Source: Nocardioidaceae bacterium
Lineage (GTDB): Bacteria; Actinomycetota; Actinomycetes; Propionibacteriales; Nocardioidaceae
Length of the DNA: 5,579 nucleotides
Assembly: GCA_025966335.1 (NCBI GenBank)
Contig: JAICRS010000199.1
Location: forward strand, 1 to 5,579
Direction: 5' to 3'
The position numbers and the translations under genes were made by a program. The notes under the pieces were generated by a model, which saw only the letters and a list, made by a program, of their open reading frames with translations, was not told the origin of the DNA and did no database searches. Positions 1 through 5,579 of the stretch are shown here, one piece after another. Numbering within the stretch: position 1 is the stretch's first letter; every line of letters begins with the position of its first letter.

Positions 1-299
1 CCCAGGAAGCACAGGTTGAACCCGGCCTGACCGAGCGCCGCCCACCAGGCCGGAGCCTGCCGCCACGAGGCACGCAGCCCGCGCAGGTGGCCGGTGGCCA
101 CGGCGACCGCCAGCAGCAGGATCCCGGCCAGCAGCAGCCGGGCGGCGGCCAGCTGGGGCGACGGCACGGCCGGTCCGAGCAGCTGCGCCGTGCCGATCGT
201 GCCGAACAGCGCCGCACCGGCGAGCACCAGCGCCGCGGAGCCGAAGCTTCCGGGGTGCTTCGTCGTGTCGGGCGCCGGTGAGGTGGTCAGCTCAGCCAC
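1..299 (-). CDS. EamA/DMT-family membrane permease, N-terminal part (runs off left edge)
   Basis: Reading the minus strand from a GTG at 299 gives an open frame of 99 residues that continues past the left edge of the window. It begins VAELTTSPAPD and then shows hydrophobic segments at about residues 21-42, 50-69 and from 84 on. The GTIGTAQLLGP stretch (33-43) followed by a second helix with AAARLLLAG (51-59) is typical of the first EamA repeat in drug/metabolite-transporter family permeases, which usually have ten helices in two repeats and export small metabolites. Only the first two to three helices are visible, so the substrate is unknown. The GTG lies inside the end of the methyltransferase gene, overlapping it by 13 nt, which suggests translational coupling and membership of the same operon. 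No clear Shine-Dalgarno precedes it, and the frame stays open a little further upstream, so the exact start is uncertain. Assignment to EamA rests on recognition of the helix pattern, not on an alignment. Confidence 0.72.
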   Translation of the reverse strand, partial: MAELTTSPAPDTTKHPGSFGSAALVLAGAALFGTIGTAQLLGPAVPSPQLAAARLLLAGILLLAVAVATGHLRGLRASWRQAPAWWAALGQAGFNLCFL

Positions 300-1585
300 G
301 TGGGCCGCAGCGGGAAGTGTGCGTTCCCGGTCTCGTCGGTGTTCACCGCGAGCACCTGGTGCAGCTGGATCTCGTTGCGCTCGAAGGCGAGCCGCGAGCC
401 GGCCATGTAGAGGCCCCACACCTTCGCGGTGCCCTCGCCGACCTCGGTCACGCAGGCGTCCCAGTTCGCCACCAGGTTGCGGCACCAGCCGGCCAGCGTC
501 AGCGCGTAGTGCTCGCGCAGGTTCTCCTCGTGCCGCACCTCGAGCCCGATCTCCTGCATCGCGCTGATGATCCGGCCCGACCCGGTGAGCTCGCCGTCGG
601 GGAACACGTAGCGGTCGATGAACGCGCCGGTGTCCGTGGCATCGTTGTCGGCGCGGGTGATGCAGTGGTTCAGCAGCCGCCCGCCGGGGACCAGCTTGCG
701 CTTCATGAAGTCGAAGTACGACGGGTAGTTCCGCACCCCGATGTGCTCGGTGAGGCCGATCGAGCTGACCGCGTCGAAGCCGGTGTCGGCGACGTCGCGG
801 TAGTCCCCGAACCGGACCTCGGCGCGACCGGTGAGGCCCTCCCGTTCGATGGCCTCGCCGGCCCAGCGGGCCTGTTGCCTCGACAGGGTGACGCCGACCG
901 CGGTGACGCCGTACTCGCGGGCGGCGTGCCGGACCATCCCGCCCCACCCGCTTCCGAGGTCGAGCAGCCGCATCCCCGGCCTTAGGTCGAGCTTGCGGCA
1001 GACCAGGTCGTACTTGTTGGCCTGTGCCTCCTCGAGCCCGGCGTCCTCGGTCGGGAAGCAGGCGCACGTGTAGGTCATCGACGGGCCGAGCACGAGCTCG
1101 TAGAACCGGTTGGACACGTCGTAGTGGTGCTGGATGACCGCCGCGTCGCGCTCCTTGGAGTGCCGCATCCCCTCGAGCGCGCGGCGCCACTTCGGCAGAT
1201 GTTCCTGTGGCGGCGGCGGCGGTGGCTTCAGGTGGCCGAAGCCGAGGCTGCGCACGATCCGCAACGCCTCGGTCGGAGTCGGCACCCGGAACTTGAGGTT
1301 CCGCATCAGCAGCACCATCGCGTCGTACGGGTCGCCGGGGTGGACGCCCTCGATCTCCAGGTCACCGGAGACGTAGGCCCGTGCCATGCCGAGGTCACCC
1401 GGCGCGGTGAGGATGTAGGACAGCCCGCGCTGGTTGCGCAGGTGCAGCCGGACGGTCGCGTCCTCGGGACCGGCGCTGCTGCCGTCGTAGGCGGTGAACC
1501 GGAACGGCATCCCGCCCGCCATCAGCGCAGCCATCGCCTGGCCGATGGTCACCGTCGCCTGGGGCCGGTTCGTCGTGGTCGTCAT
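287..1585 (-). CDS. tmsB: SAM-dependent fatty-acid methyltransferase, cyclopropane synthase family (TmsB / UfaA1-like)
   Basis: This 432-residue protein probably transfers a methylene from S-adenosylmethionine to the double bond of oleoyl chains in membrane phospholipids, making the 10-methylene precursor of 10-methylstearate. The N-terminal region (about 1-120) is a lipid-binding type domain. A run of six prolines (121-126) joins it to the catalytic domain, which opens with HYDVSNRFYELVLGPSM (154-170). The SAM-binding loop is LLDLGSGWGG (207-216), followed by VGVTLSRQQ (230-238). Residues matching the bicarbonate site of E. coli Cfa are all present by eye: C174 in YTCACF, E280 in TEHIG, H307, I309 and Y360 in HYALTLAGW. 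IDRYVFPDGEL (323-333) is another family motif. The choice of TmsB over an ordinary Cfa rests on the oxidoreductase gene just upstream; the ATG overlaps that gene's stop as ATGA. An 886-residue open frame extends further upstream but is only a shadow of the oxidoreductase gene. A plain cyclopropane synthase is the main alternative. Confidence 0.88.
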   Translation of the reverse strand: MTTTTNRPQATVTIGQAMAALMAGGMPFRFTAYDGSSAGPEDATVRLHLRNQRGLSYILTAPGDLGMARAYVSGDLEIEGVHPGDPYDAMVLLMRNLKFRVPTPTEALRIVRSLGFGHLKPPPPPPQEHLPKWRRALEGMRHSKERDAAVIQHHYDVSNRFYELVLGPSMTYTCACFPTEDAGLEEAQANKYDLVCRKLDLRPGMRLLDLGSGWGGMVRHAAREYGVTAVGVTLSRQQARWAGEAIEREGLTGRAEVRFGDYRDVADTGFDAVSSIGLTEHIGVRNYPSYFDFMKRKLVPGGRLLNHCITRADNDATDTGAFIDRYVFPDGELTGSGRIISAMQEIGLEVRHEENLREHYALTLAGWCRNLVANWDACVTEVGEGTAKVWGLYMAGSRLAFERNEIQLHQVLAVNTDETGNAHFPLRPTWLS

Positions 1586-2961
1586 CGTCGCCTCACCGCC
1601 TTCTCGTACAGACCGGTCAACCGGTCGTCCGGATCGTAGTGCGCCTTCACCCGCGCGTGGTGGTCCCCGCCGTAGAGCTTGTCGAAGGTGGCCCGGTCGT
1701 AGTAGGCGTCGGAGTAGAGCGACTTGTGACCACCGAGCTCGGTGACCCGGGCCTCGACGGCCCGGTTCACGTCCCCGGGGGCCGCCCCCTCGGCGATCGG
1801 CACGGTGCCCCAGAACCCGACGTTGACGTAGGTGGTGCCGGGGTCGAGCGGGTACGCCGGCCAGCGGCGTGCGCTTGCCGGCCCCGAGGGTTCGCGCAGC
1901 CGCAACGGGCACAGCCACACCGGTGACATCGCGACCACCTCGTCGAACCAGCGCAGGAACTCCGGCAGCCGGTCCACCGGCACCTCGACGTCCTGGACCA
2001 CCCGTTCCCGGGCGGGCAGACCGCGCGCGGCGTCGATGCGGGCGGCCACCCCGAACCGGTTCTCGAGTCCGACGAGGCGGTGGTAGACGTCGCTGCGGCG
2101 GAACCGGCGCGGCCAAAGCCGGCGCACCCGCGGGTTCTGCGCCCCGAACGCGCGCGAGCACCAGAACCAGTCGGTGTCCCAGCGCCACAGGTAGTCGTAC
2201 ATGGTCAGGGTGTCGGTCTCCCGCTGCTGCAGGGACCGGTAGTAGACCGCCTGCCCGGTGTAGTCGGAGGTGCCGGTCGCGCGGTCGGTCCAGGTGGCCA
2301 GGGTCAGGTAGGCCTCGTCCTGGGCGAACACCACGCCGTCGACGGCGTCGACCCGGGTGCCGTCCCAGTGCCGGTCGGCGACCACGGTGTCGACCGCCTT
2401 GGCCAGTGTGTCCAGGTCGGCGAACCGCACGTGGCGCAGGGCGACGAACCCGGGCACCGCTTCGAGCTCGATCCGGATCCGGGTCGCGTAGCCGAGGCTG
2501 CCGTAGGAGTTGGGGAAGGGGTCGAACAGGTCGTCGCCGGGGCGCACGGTCAGCACCTCGCCGGCGCCGGTGAGGACGTCCATCTCCAGCACCGACTCGT
2601 GCGGAAGCCCGTTGCGGAACGACGTGGACTCGATGCCCAGGCCGGTGACCGCGCCGCCGAGCGTGATCGTGCGCAGCTGCGGCACGACCAGCGGGACCAT
2701 CCCGTGCTTGAGGGTGGCGTCGACGAGGGCCTCGTAGGTGCACATCCCCTGCACGTCCGCGGTCCGGGCGTCGGTGTCGATGGCGACGACGCCGTCCAGG
2801 CCGGAGACGTCGAGCCCCGGCGCATGGGTGGCGGTCCGGGCCCGGAACAGGTTCGAGGTCCGCTTGGCCAGGCGCACAGGTGTCCCGGGAGGGAGCCCGT
2901 CGTACGACTCCTGCAACCGGCGTACGGCGCGCTCGTGGGCGGACCATCCGACAACACTCAC
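1582..2961 (-). CDS. tmsA: FAD-dependent oxidoreductase (TmsA-like, 10-methylene fatty acid reductase)
   Basis: A 459-residue FAD-binding oxidoreductase of the VAO/PCMH fold, in the DHCR24/Rv0449c-like group. Visible landmarks are LAKRTSNLFR (31-40); the FAD-binding core with VPQLRTITLGGAVTGLGIES (93-112), SFRNG (114-118) and MDVLTGAGEVLTV (127-139); and FPNSYGSLGYATRIRIEL (149-166). The C-terminal half has EFLRWFDEVV and TYVNVGFWGTVP segments typical of this group. In characterised tms systems TmsA reduces the 10-methylene lipid made by TmsB to the 10-methyl product; that role is inferred here from family and operon context. The start is a GTG at 2961. The nearest purine-rich stretch (GAAGG) is only 1 nt from it, while a TAGGTT -10-like box lies 6 nt upstream, which suggests a leaderless mRNA. 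The stop overlaps the methyltransferase start by 4 nt, so the pair should be translationally coupled. Full length for the family. Confidence 0.86.
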   Translation of the reverse strand: MSVVGWSAHERAVRRLQESYDGLPPGTPVRLAKRTSNLFRARTATHAPGLDVSGLDGVVAIDTDARTADVQGMCTYEALVDATLKHGMVPLVVPQLRTITLGGAVTGLGIESTSFRNGLPHESVLEMDVLTGAGEVLTVRPGDDLFDPFPNSYGSLGYATRIRIELEAVPGFVALRHVRFADLDTLAKAVDTVVADRHWDGTRVDAVDGVVFAQDEAYLTLATWTDRATGTSDYTGQAVYYRSLQQRETDTLTMYDYLWRWDTDWFWCSRAFGAQNPRVRRLWPRRFRRSDVYHRLVGLENRFGVAARIDAARGLPARERVVQDVEVPVDRLPEFLRWFDEVVAMSPVWLCPLRLREPSGPASARRWPAYPLDPGTTYVNVGFWGTVPIAEGAAPGDVNRAVEARVTELGGHKSLYSDAYYDRATFDKLYGGDHHARVKAHYDPDDRLTGLYEKAVRRR

Positions 2962-2967
2962 GCCTTC

Positions 2968-2973
2968 AACCTA
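2968..2973 (-). promoter_or_regulatory. Candidate -10 box for a leaderless tmsA transcript
   Basis: On the minus strand TAGGTT fits the actinobacterial TANNNT -10 consensus. Six bases separate it from the GTG start of the oxidoreductase gene, so initiation at the usual distance would begin at or next to the GTG itself. No good -35 element (TTGACA-like) is seen at 17-18 nt. The position is right for a leaderless promoter, but a six-base match alone is weak evidence. Confidence 0.4.
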
Positions 2974-3018
2974 CTGAACCAGCGCCAGGTTGGGGAGTGC
3001 AGGTTTTCCGTGCGAGAT

Positions 3019-3034
3019 CCCGCAGGGACGCGGG
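3019..3034 (-). terminator. Weak hairpin directly after the SsgA-like gene
   Basis: CCCGC and GCGGG form a 5-bp GC stem around a 6-nt loop, starting right after the stop codon of the SsgA-like gene. The transcript downstream is not U-rich, so it is at best a weak or factor-assisted terminator and could be chance in GC-rich DNA. Confidence 0.22.
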
Positions 3035-3472
3035 TCAGTCCGAGCGGTCGGCGACCAGCAGCGCGGCAACGGCGGCGTCGACGTCGAGGTGCTGGGACTC
3101 GGAGCCGGGCGGGACCAGCTCGGTGATCCGGTCGACGAAGGCACGCAGGTCGCTGGCGCGGGCCTGGATCTGTGCCTCCTGGCCCATGGAGTGCAGCTCG
3201 ATGATCACGACCGCGCGCCCGTGCGAGTCCAGGCAGGGCCGCAGGTGCACGTCGCCGAGGCCCGTCGGCCGGTCGACGCCGTCGATGAGCAGGTCCCGGC
3301 TGAACCGCCACCGGACAGCAGCGGGCTCGGAGCTGAAGACCGCGGTGACGGCGTAGGGGTCGTCGGCGTGGTAGACGAGCTCCGCCTCGAGGAGCGACGA
3401 GGCCTCGGCCTCGATCAGCTCGACGAGGAGCCGTTGGATCGCGGCGCCGGCCGCGCGCGGTGAGTGGTTCAC
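3035..3472 (-). CDS. SsgA-family (SALP) sporulation/cell-division regulator
   Basis: A 145-residue protein with the single SsgA domain along nearly its whole length. Family motifs in order are LVYHADDPYAV (32-42), VRWRFSRDLLIDG (53-65), GLGDVHLRP (71-79), VIIELHSMGQEA (89-100), AFVDRITELVPPGSES (111-126) and LDVDAAVAALL (129-139). SALPs occur in actinomycetes; in Streptomyces SsgA and SsgB position FtsZ and septa, and other members affect peptidoglycan turnover and spore separation. They act in the cytoplasm through protein contacts and carry no catalytic site. Which SALP subgroup this one belongs to cannot be told without a tree, so no symbol is given. The GTG start at 3472 is supported by an AGGAAG Shine-Dalgarno 9 nt upstream. 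It stands alone, 154 bp after the deaminase-like gene and 73 bp before the oxidoreductase gene, so it probably has its own promoter; read-through into the tms genes is possible. Confidence 0.88.
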   Translation of the reverse strand: MNHSPRAAGAAIQRLLVELIEAEASSLLEAELVYHADDPYAVTAVFSSEPAAVRWRFSRDLLIDGVDRPTGLGDVHLRPCLDSHGRAVVIIELHSMGQEAQIQARASDLRAFVDRITELVPPGSESQHLDVDAAVAALLVADRSD

Positions 3473-3481
3473 GTCCTGCTA

Positions 3482-3487
3482 CTTCCT
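3482..3487 (-). promoter_or_regulatory. Ribosome binding site of the SsgA-like gene
   Basis: AGGAAG on the minus strand lies 9 nt before the GTG start. It supports this GTG; a nearby ATG at the same edge is followed at once by TAG and cannot be the start. Confidence 0.55.
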
Positions 3488-3548
3488 ACATCGATTGCTT
3501 GCCCGAAGATCATCACAAGCGGAGGTGGTCGGGCGCCATTCGGTGGTG

Positions 3549-3570
3549 TACCGGTTGGTAACTAATGACC
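3549..3570. repeat. Short overlapping inverted repeats, possible operator
   Basis: TACC (3549-3552) and GGTA (3557-3560) form a perfect 4-bp inverted repeat with a 4-nt spacer. GGTAACTAATGACC (3557-3570) is a second imperfect palindrome with 5 of 7 pairs matching, sharing the GGTA half. They lie about 80-100 bp upstream of the SsgA-like gene in the only AT-rich patch. The repeats are short enough to arise by chance. Confidence 0.2.
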
Positions 3571-3600
3571 GAATCGCCCACCCGACTGTGACGAGAATGA

Positions 3601-3619
3601 CCCCGTTCAGTCTCCGGGG
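3601..3619 (-). terminator. Candidate terminator after the deaminase-like gene
   Basis: On the minus strand CCCCG and CGGGG form a 5-bp stem around a 9-nt loop, 7 nt after the stop codon of the deaminase-like gene, followed by TCATTCTC, which is moderately T-rich. Its position at the end of the ybeY unit is right, but the stem is short and the loop long. Confidence 0.33.
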
Positions 3620-3626
3620 GCTCCGC

Positions 3627-3989
3627 TCAGGAGGTCAAGGACTGCAGCACCGCGCCGTCCGGGTCGGCGACGAGGACGGTGACGCCGGGTCCTGCGAAGT
3701 CGCGTACGACGGACAGGTCGGTGTCGCGGGCCGAGCCCGACTCACCCAGCACGGCGACCGCCTCGAGGCCGCGAGCCCCGCTGGAGACCGCCATCGCCAC
3801 GGCGACCTGGACCGCCGAGAGCCGCAAGGACTCCAGGGCCACGGTCGCGCCGGCGTAGGTCCGGCCGTCGGTGTCGCGGACGCAGGCACCCTCCTCCGCC
3901 CGGGTCCGGGCCCGGGTGGAACGGGCCAGGCCGACGATCTTGACGTCCTCGGGGTCGCTCAGCTCGACCATCGGGCGCTCAGCCGGCAT
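3627..3989 (-). CDS. Cytidine-deaminase-like protein lacking the zinc site
   Basis: A 120-residue protein resembling the small protein that follows the CBS-domain gene in actinomycetes (Rv2365c-type, often labelled cytidine deaminase). The fold outline is visible: DPEDVKIVGLARSTRAR (12-28), GRTYAGATVALESLRLSAV (42-60), then an alanine/valine-rich helix and VTVLVADPDGAV (103-114). However, aligning LSAVQVAVAM (57-66) with the catalytic Cys-Ala-Glu segment puts Val60 and Val62 where the zinc Cys and proton-transfer Glu should be. The later Pro-Cys-x-x-Cys motif is absent, the only cysteine is C36, and there is no histidine. It is therefore not expected to deaminate cytidine; a structural or binding role is possible but unknown. 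The ATG at 3989 overlaps the upstream gene by 11 nt. An ATG at 3971 (MVELSDPED), 8 nt past the upstream stop, is an equally good start; neither has a clear Shine-Dalgarno. Confidence 0.78.
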   Translation of the reverse strand: MPAERPMVELSDPEDVKIVGLARSTRARTRAEEGACVRDTDGRTYAGATVALESLRLSAVQVAVAMAVSSGARGLEAVAVLGESGSARDTDLSVVRDFAGPGVTVLVADPDGAVLQSLTS

Positions 3990-5322
3990 GGGAGTCGGGG
4001 TAGGCCTCGTCGGGCTGCTGCTCGACCTCGTGGATGCGGCTGATCAGCACGGTGCCGATCCGGTTCCGTCGGCCGGAGGGGGCTTCCGCCTCGAAGCGCA
4101 GGCCATGGGCCTCGACCACCGAGCCGGGGATCGGGACCCGGCCGAGGTGCTTGGCCATCAGGCCGCCGACGGTGTCGACGTCGTCGTCCTCGATCGCGAC
4201 ACCACACACCTCCTCGAGGTCGTCGACGGGATACCGCGAGCTGACCCGGGTGGAGCCGCTGGCGAGCTGCTCGACGTCGACCTGCGCCTCGTCGTACTCG
4301 TCGGTGATCTCTCCGACGATCTCCTCCAGGACGTCCTCGATGGTGACGAGGCCCGCGGTGCCGCCGTACTCGTCGACGACCACCGCGACGTGCTTGCGCT
4401 TGGCCTGCATCTCCCGCAGCAGCTCGTCGATCGGCTTGGAGTCGGGGACGTAGAGGACCGGGCGCATAACCGACTCGATCCGTTCGGTGGACTCGGCCTC
4501 GTGCCGGTCGAAGACCCGCTTGGTGATGTCCTTGAGGTAGGCGAACCCCACGATGTCGTCGAGGTTCTCGCCGACCACCGGGATCCGCGAGAACCCGCTG
4601 CGCAGGGCCAGCGACATCGCCTGGCGCAGGGTCTTGCTGCGCTCGATGAACACCACGTCGGTGCGCGGCACCATCACCTCGCGCACGAGGGTGTCGCCGA
4701 GCTCGAAGACCGAGTGGATCATCGCCCGCTCGCCGGACTCGATCACGTTGCTGGACTCGGCGAGGTCGACCAGCTCGCGCAGCTCGGCCTCGGAGGCGAA
4801 CGGGCCCTCGCTGAACCCGCGGCCGGGGGTGATCGCGTTGCCGACCAGGATCAGCAGCTGCGCGATCGGGCCGAGCACCTTGGTGAACCCGATCAGCACG
4901 CCGGCCGAGACCAGCGCGACCCGCTCGGAGTGCTGCCGGCCGATGGTGCGCGGGGCCACCCCGATCACCACGAACGACACGCTGACCATCACGAGGATGG
5001 TGGCGGCGACGGCCCACCAGCGGCCGACCACCTCTTCCGAGACCGGGTCTCGGGACACGATCAGGTCGGTCATCACCACCGCGACCAGGACGATCGCGCC
5101 GACCTCGCACAGCAGCCGCAGGAACAGCGCGGTGTTCACGTAGCGCGCCGGATCCTCGACGATCGAGAGCAGGCGGGCGGAGCCGGACTTGCCTTCCGCG
5201 GCGATCTCCTCGGCACGTGCCTTGGAGAACGACGAGAAGGCGGCCTCGGCGCTGCTGAACAGGCCGGCGATGACGACGAGGACGGCTGCCATGATCAGCA
5301 GCCAGATGTCGACGGTGGTCAT
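3979..5322 (-). CDS. CNNM/DUF21-CBS-CorC_HlyC membrane protein (hemolysin C / CorC family)
   Basis: A 447-residue inner-membrane protein with the full domain order of the CNNM/CorC family. The DUF21 domain has hydrophobic segments at about 6-26, 65-88, 102-122 and 134-162, with the SSAEAAF motif at 23-29 and the APRTIG motif at 123-128. Two CBS domains follow (about 215-275 and 284-343). They include REVMVPRTDV (214-223), SGFSRIPVVGE (242-252) and the family signature VVVDEYGGTAGLVTIEDVLEEIVGEI (314-339). The C-terminal CorC_HlyC domain covers about 355-430. Members of the family bind nucleotides such as ATP in the CBS pair and transport or regulate Mg2+ and related ions; the old name hemolysin is misleading. 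The ATG overlaps the ybeY stop as ATGA. GGAGG lies just 1 nt before it, closer than usual, so initiation probably relies on coupling to ybeY. Same neighbourhood as Rv2366c. Ion specificity cannot be read from sequence. Confidence 0.92.
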   Translation of the reverse strand: MTTVDIWLLIMAAVLVVIAGLFSSAEAAFSSFSKARAEEIAAEGKSGSARLLSIVEDPARYVNTALFLRLLCEVGAIVLVAVVMTDLIVSRDPVSEEVVGRWWAVAATILVMVSVSFVVIGVAPRTIGRQHSERVALVSAGVLIGFTKVLGPIAQLLILVGNAITPGRGFSEGPFASEAELRELVDLAESSNVIESGERAMIHSVFELGDTLVREVMVPRTDVVFIERSKTLRQAMSLALRSGFSRIPVVGENLDDIVGFAYLKDITKRVFDRHEAESTERIESVMRPVLYVPDSKPIDELLREMQAKRKHVAVVVDEYGGTAGLVTIEDVLEEIVGEITDEYDEAQVDVEQLASGSTRVSSRYPVDDLEEVCGVAIEDDDVDTVGGLMAKHLGRVPIPGSVVEAHGLRFEAEAPSGRRNRIGTVLISRIHEVEQQPDEAYPDSHAG

Positions 5323-5579
5323 GCCTCCGGGTCCCCGTTCGAGATGCCCGCCGGCTCGTCACCGGGCAGGGTCTCGCCACGGCGGGCGCCCTGCCACTCG
5401 GCGAGCAGCCGGGCCTGCAGGCCGAACATCTCCTTGTGCTCCTCGGGCTCGCCGTGGTCGTAGCCCAGCAGGTGCAGGATGCCGTGCACCGTCAGCAGCT
5501 CGATCTCGTCCTCGGTCGCGTGTCCCGCATCAGCGGCCTGCCGCTCGGCGACCACCGGGCACAGCACCAGGTCACCGAG
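5319..5579 (-). CDS. ybeY: Endoribonuclease/rRNA maturation factor YbeY, C-terminal part (runs off right edge)
   Basis: The 3' end of ybeY: 86 residues are visible and the frame is open to the window edge, starting LGDLVLCPVVAERQA, which matches the conserved Leu-Gly-Asp strand of the family. The metal-binding motif HGILHLLGYDH is complete, with three histidines at residues 32, 36 and 42 of the visible part. YbeY is a single-domain metalloprotein involved in 16S rRNA 3'-end processing and ribosome quality control. After the motif, EEHKEMFGLQARLLAEW is a typical C-terminal helix, and a non-conserved tail of about 25 residues follows. A GTG at 5567 is an internal valine and not the start. The stop overlaps the next gene's ATG by 4 nt. 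In actinomycetes phoH usually lies just upstream, outside this window. Confidence 0.93.
   Translation of the reverse strand, partial: LGDLVLCPVVAERQAADAGHATEDEIELLTVHGILHLLGYDHGEPEEHKEMFGLQARLLAEWQGARRGETLPGDEPAGISNGDPEA

Larger units (their letters stand above)
3473..3626. other. Intergenic region between the deaminase-like and SsgA-like genes
   Basis: These 154 bp are the longest non-coding stretch in the window and are visibly richer in A and T than the genes, especially about 3481-3600. They hold the SsgA-like gene's Shine-Dalgarno, a weak hairpin near 3601-3619, and small inverted repeats at 3549-3570. Promoter activity for the SsgA-like gene is expected here, but no convincing -35/-10 pair was found; TTCGGT and TACACC spaced 17 nt on the minus strand are the best and are poor matches. 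No RNA gene or convincing small ORF was seen. Confidence 0.6.

Noticed and set aside
278..985. 235-codon plus-strand open frame opposite the methyltransferase gene
   Set aside because: Antisense to the conserved SAM-binding region and without any family motif; composition typical of a shadow frame.
1600..1640. Tandem CCGGTC-type repeats near the end of the oxidoreductase gene
   Set aside because: They encode the conserved C-terminal DDRLTGLYEKAV stretch of the protein; explained by coding and GC bias.
1586..2947. N-terminal extension of the methyltransferase frame to 886 residues
   Set aside because: The extra 454 residues are Arg/Pro-rich and lie out of frame within the well-supported oxidoreductase gene; not a fusion protein.
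2080..3126. 348-codon plus-strand open frame opposite the oxidoreductase gene
   Set aside because: Low-complexity Gly/Val/Arg/Pro composition, runs across the gene start and the intergenic gap, no recognisable motif; a shadow frame.
3959..5380. 473-codon minus-strand open frame overlapping the CBS membrane protein in another frame
   Set aside because: Arg/Gly-rich with no motifs, while the competing frame has complete DUF21, CBS and CorC_HlyC domains.
3871..5463. 530-codon open frame on the plus strand opposite the CBS membrane protein and ybeY
   Set aside because: Translation is rich in Asp, His, Gly and Arg with no domain or hydrophobic pattern; it is the antisense shadow of strongly supported genes in GC-rich DNA.

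Overview
The window is very GC-rich and every gene reads on the minus strand. It comes from an actinomycete. Three things support this: the gene order ybeY, CBS-domain CNNM-type membrane protein, cytidine-deaminase-like protein; an SsgA-family (SALP) cell-division protein, a family limited to actinomycetes; and a tmsA-tmsB pair for 10-methyl branched fatty acids. SALP plus 10-methyl lipids fits a morphologically complex genus (for example Pseudonocardiaceae-like or Nocardioides-like), but the genus cannot be fixed from this sequence.

Layout in the direction of transcription, from the right edge. (1) A housekeeping unit: the 3' part of ybeY (5579-5319), a CNNM/DUF21-CBS-CorC_HlyC membrane protein (5322-3979) and a small cytidine-deaminase-like protein without catalytic residues (3989-3627). 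These genes overlap by 4 and 11 nt. A weak hairpin follows the last stop. (2) A 154-bp, locally AT-richer intergenic region (3473-3626), then a single SsgA-like gene (3472-3035) with a GTG start and a good Shine-Dalgarno. In many actinomycetes era follows the deaminase-like gene; it is not seen here. (3) A 73-bp gap with a candidate leaderless promoter, then a lipid-modification unit: an FAD-dependent oxidoreductase (TmsA-like, 2961-1582), a SAM-dependent fatty-acid methyltransferase of the cyclopropane synthase family (TmsB-like, 1585-287), and the start of an EamA/DMT-family permease (299 to beyond the left edge). These overlap by 4 and 13 nt.

How the genes work together: by family knowledge, TmsB methylenates the double bond of oleoyl chains in phospholipids, giving a 10-methylene intermediate, and TmsA reduces it to 10-methylstearoyl (tuberculostearoyl). 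The attached permease has no known role in this pathway. YbeY is an rRNA-processing/ribosome-quality metalloprotein, and the CNNM-CBS protein is probably an ion (Mg2+-related) transporter or regulator. The SsgA-like protein probably acts in septum placement or peptidoglycan control. No RNA genes, CRISPR arrays, insertion sequences or phage genes were seen.
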